The notes below the pieces were generated by a model that was not told where the DNA came from, did not search any database, and saw only the letters and a program-made list of their open reading frames with translations. Below, piece after piece: positions 63,854 to 64,000 of a stretch of 64,000 nucleotides of DNA. Numbering within the stretch: position 1 is the first letter of the stretch; each line of letters opens with the position of its first letter. A program made the translations under genes and the position numbers. This DNA comes from Phanerochaete sordida. Taxonomy: Eukaryota > Basidiomycota > Agaricomycetes > Polyporales > Phanerochaetaceae. The DNA lies in contig BPQB01000103.1 of the NCBI GenBank assembly GCA_019973155.2, positions 1-64,000 on the forward strand. Reading direction: 5' to 3'.

Positions 63854-64000
63854 ACTAGCACCACGTGCGGTGCGCCCAGCGGCGCGCGTCCTCCAGCCGT
63901 GGTCGCGGGAGCGAGATACTCATAAAGCCGCTCAACGTCCCAATGTGTGACCGCCCCGCGCAAGTCCTCGGCGCGGACAAATGAGGCAGTTAGCACAGAC

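Noticed and set aside
1..64000. tRNA, rRNA, CRISPR array, telomere repeat or bacterial-type operon
   Set aside because: I looked for T-loop-like GGTTCRAAYCC with an acceptor stem, regularly spaced direct repeats with unique spacers, and TTAGGG-type runs; none was convincing.

Overview
The window looks like fungal nuclear DNA, most likely from an agaricomycete (mushroom-forming basidiomycete). The evidence is a GC-rich background, genes split by 46-62 nt introns with GTRNGT donors, CTRAY-like branch sites and CAG/TAG acceptors, and a lineage-specific family of roughly 480-540 residue F-box-like proteins. There are no bacterial operon features, rRNA genes or CRISPR arrays, and I recognised no tRNA gene. 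The species is not identifiable from sequence alone.

Most of the window is one decayed, nested tandem array rather than a set of unrelated genes. I use letters for the recurring modules. X is a decayed minus-strand multi-exon gene. Y is a short spacer. A is an F-box-like gene on the minus strand. U is a spacer upstream of A. Z is a 3.3-3.5 kb segment bounded by inverted TTCCTAGGAC motifs. B is a second F-box-like subfamily on the plus strand. V is a spacer. I is an isoprenylcysteine-methyltransferase-like relic on the minus strand. C is a coiled-coil gene and C' is a degenerate second copy of C. The order X-Y-A-U-Z-B-V-I-C-C' occurs complete twice, at about 14.9-30.8 kb and 30.8-47.6 kb, with a period of about 16.3-16.7 kb. 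A shortened third unit (late Z-B-I-C-C') fills 48.0-55.6 kb. Extra C/C' copies, one of them inverted, fill 56.1-61.0 kb. A further A-U start follows at 61.4-63.9 kb. On the left, 4.2-14.7 kb holds two smaller X-A pairs.

Region by region: 0-0.65 kb is a decayed NAD(P)-binding (NmrA/SDR-like) gene. At 1.37-3.68 kb an F-box-like pseudogene is split by a 0.88 kb insertion with inverted 11-bp subterminal repeats. F-box-like genes A1 to A5 lie at 8.1, 13.2, 18.6, 34.8 and 61.4 kb, and B1 to B3 at 24.9, 41.3 and 49.8 kb. Coiled-coil genes C1 to C5 lie at 28.8, 45.5, 53.9, 56.7 and 58.2 kb.

Functionally, the intact genes are F-box-like proteins (presumed SCF-type substrate adaptors, by family inference) and small coiled-coil proteins of unknown role. 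The rest is mostly gene relics carried along by duplication. The A genes share a tiny first exon (11 codons in four of five) and, in A3-A5, a dyad-symmetric TATA-like promoter element at the same distance from the start codon, so this subfamily is probably co-regulated. Family members are being lost by frameshift, nonsense, stop-loss and splice-site change. The array looks like an actively duplicating and decaying birth-and-death cluster.
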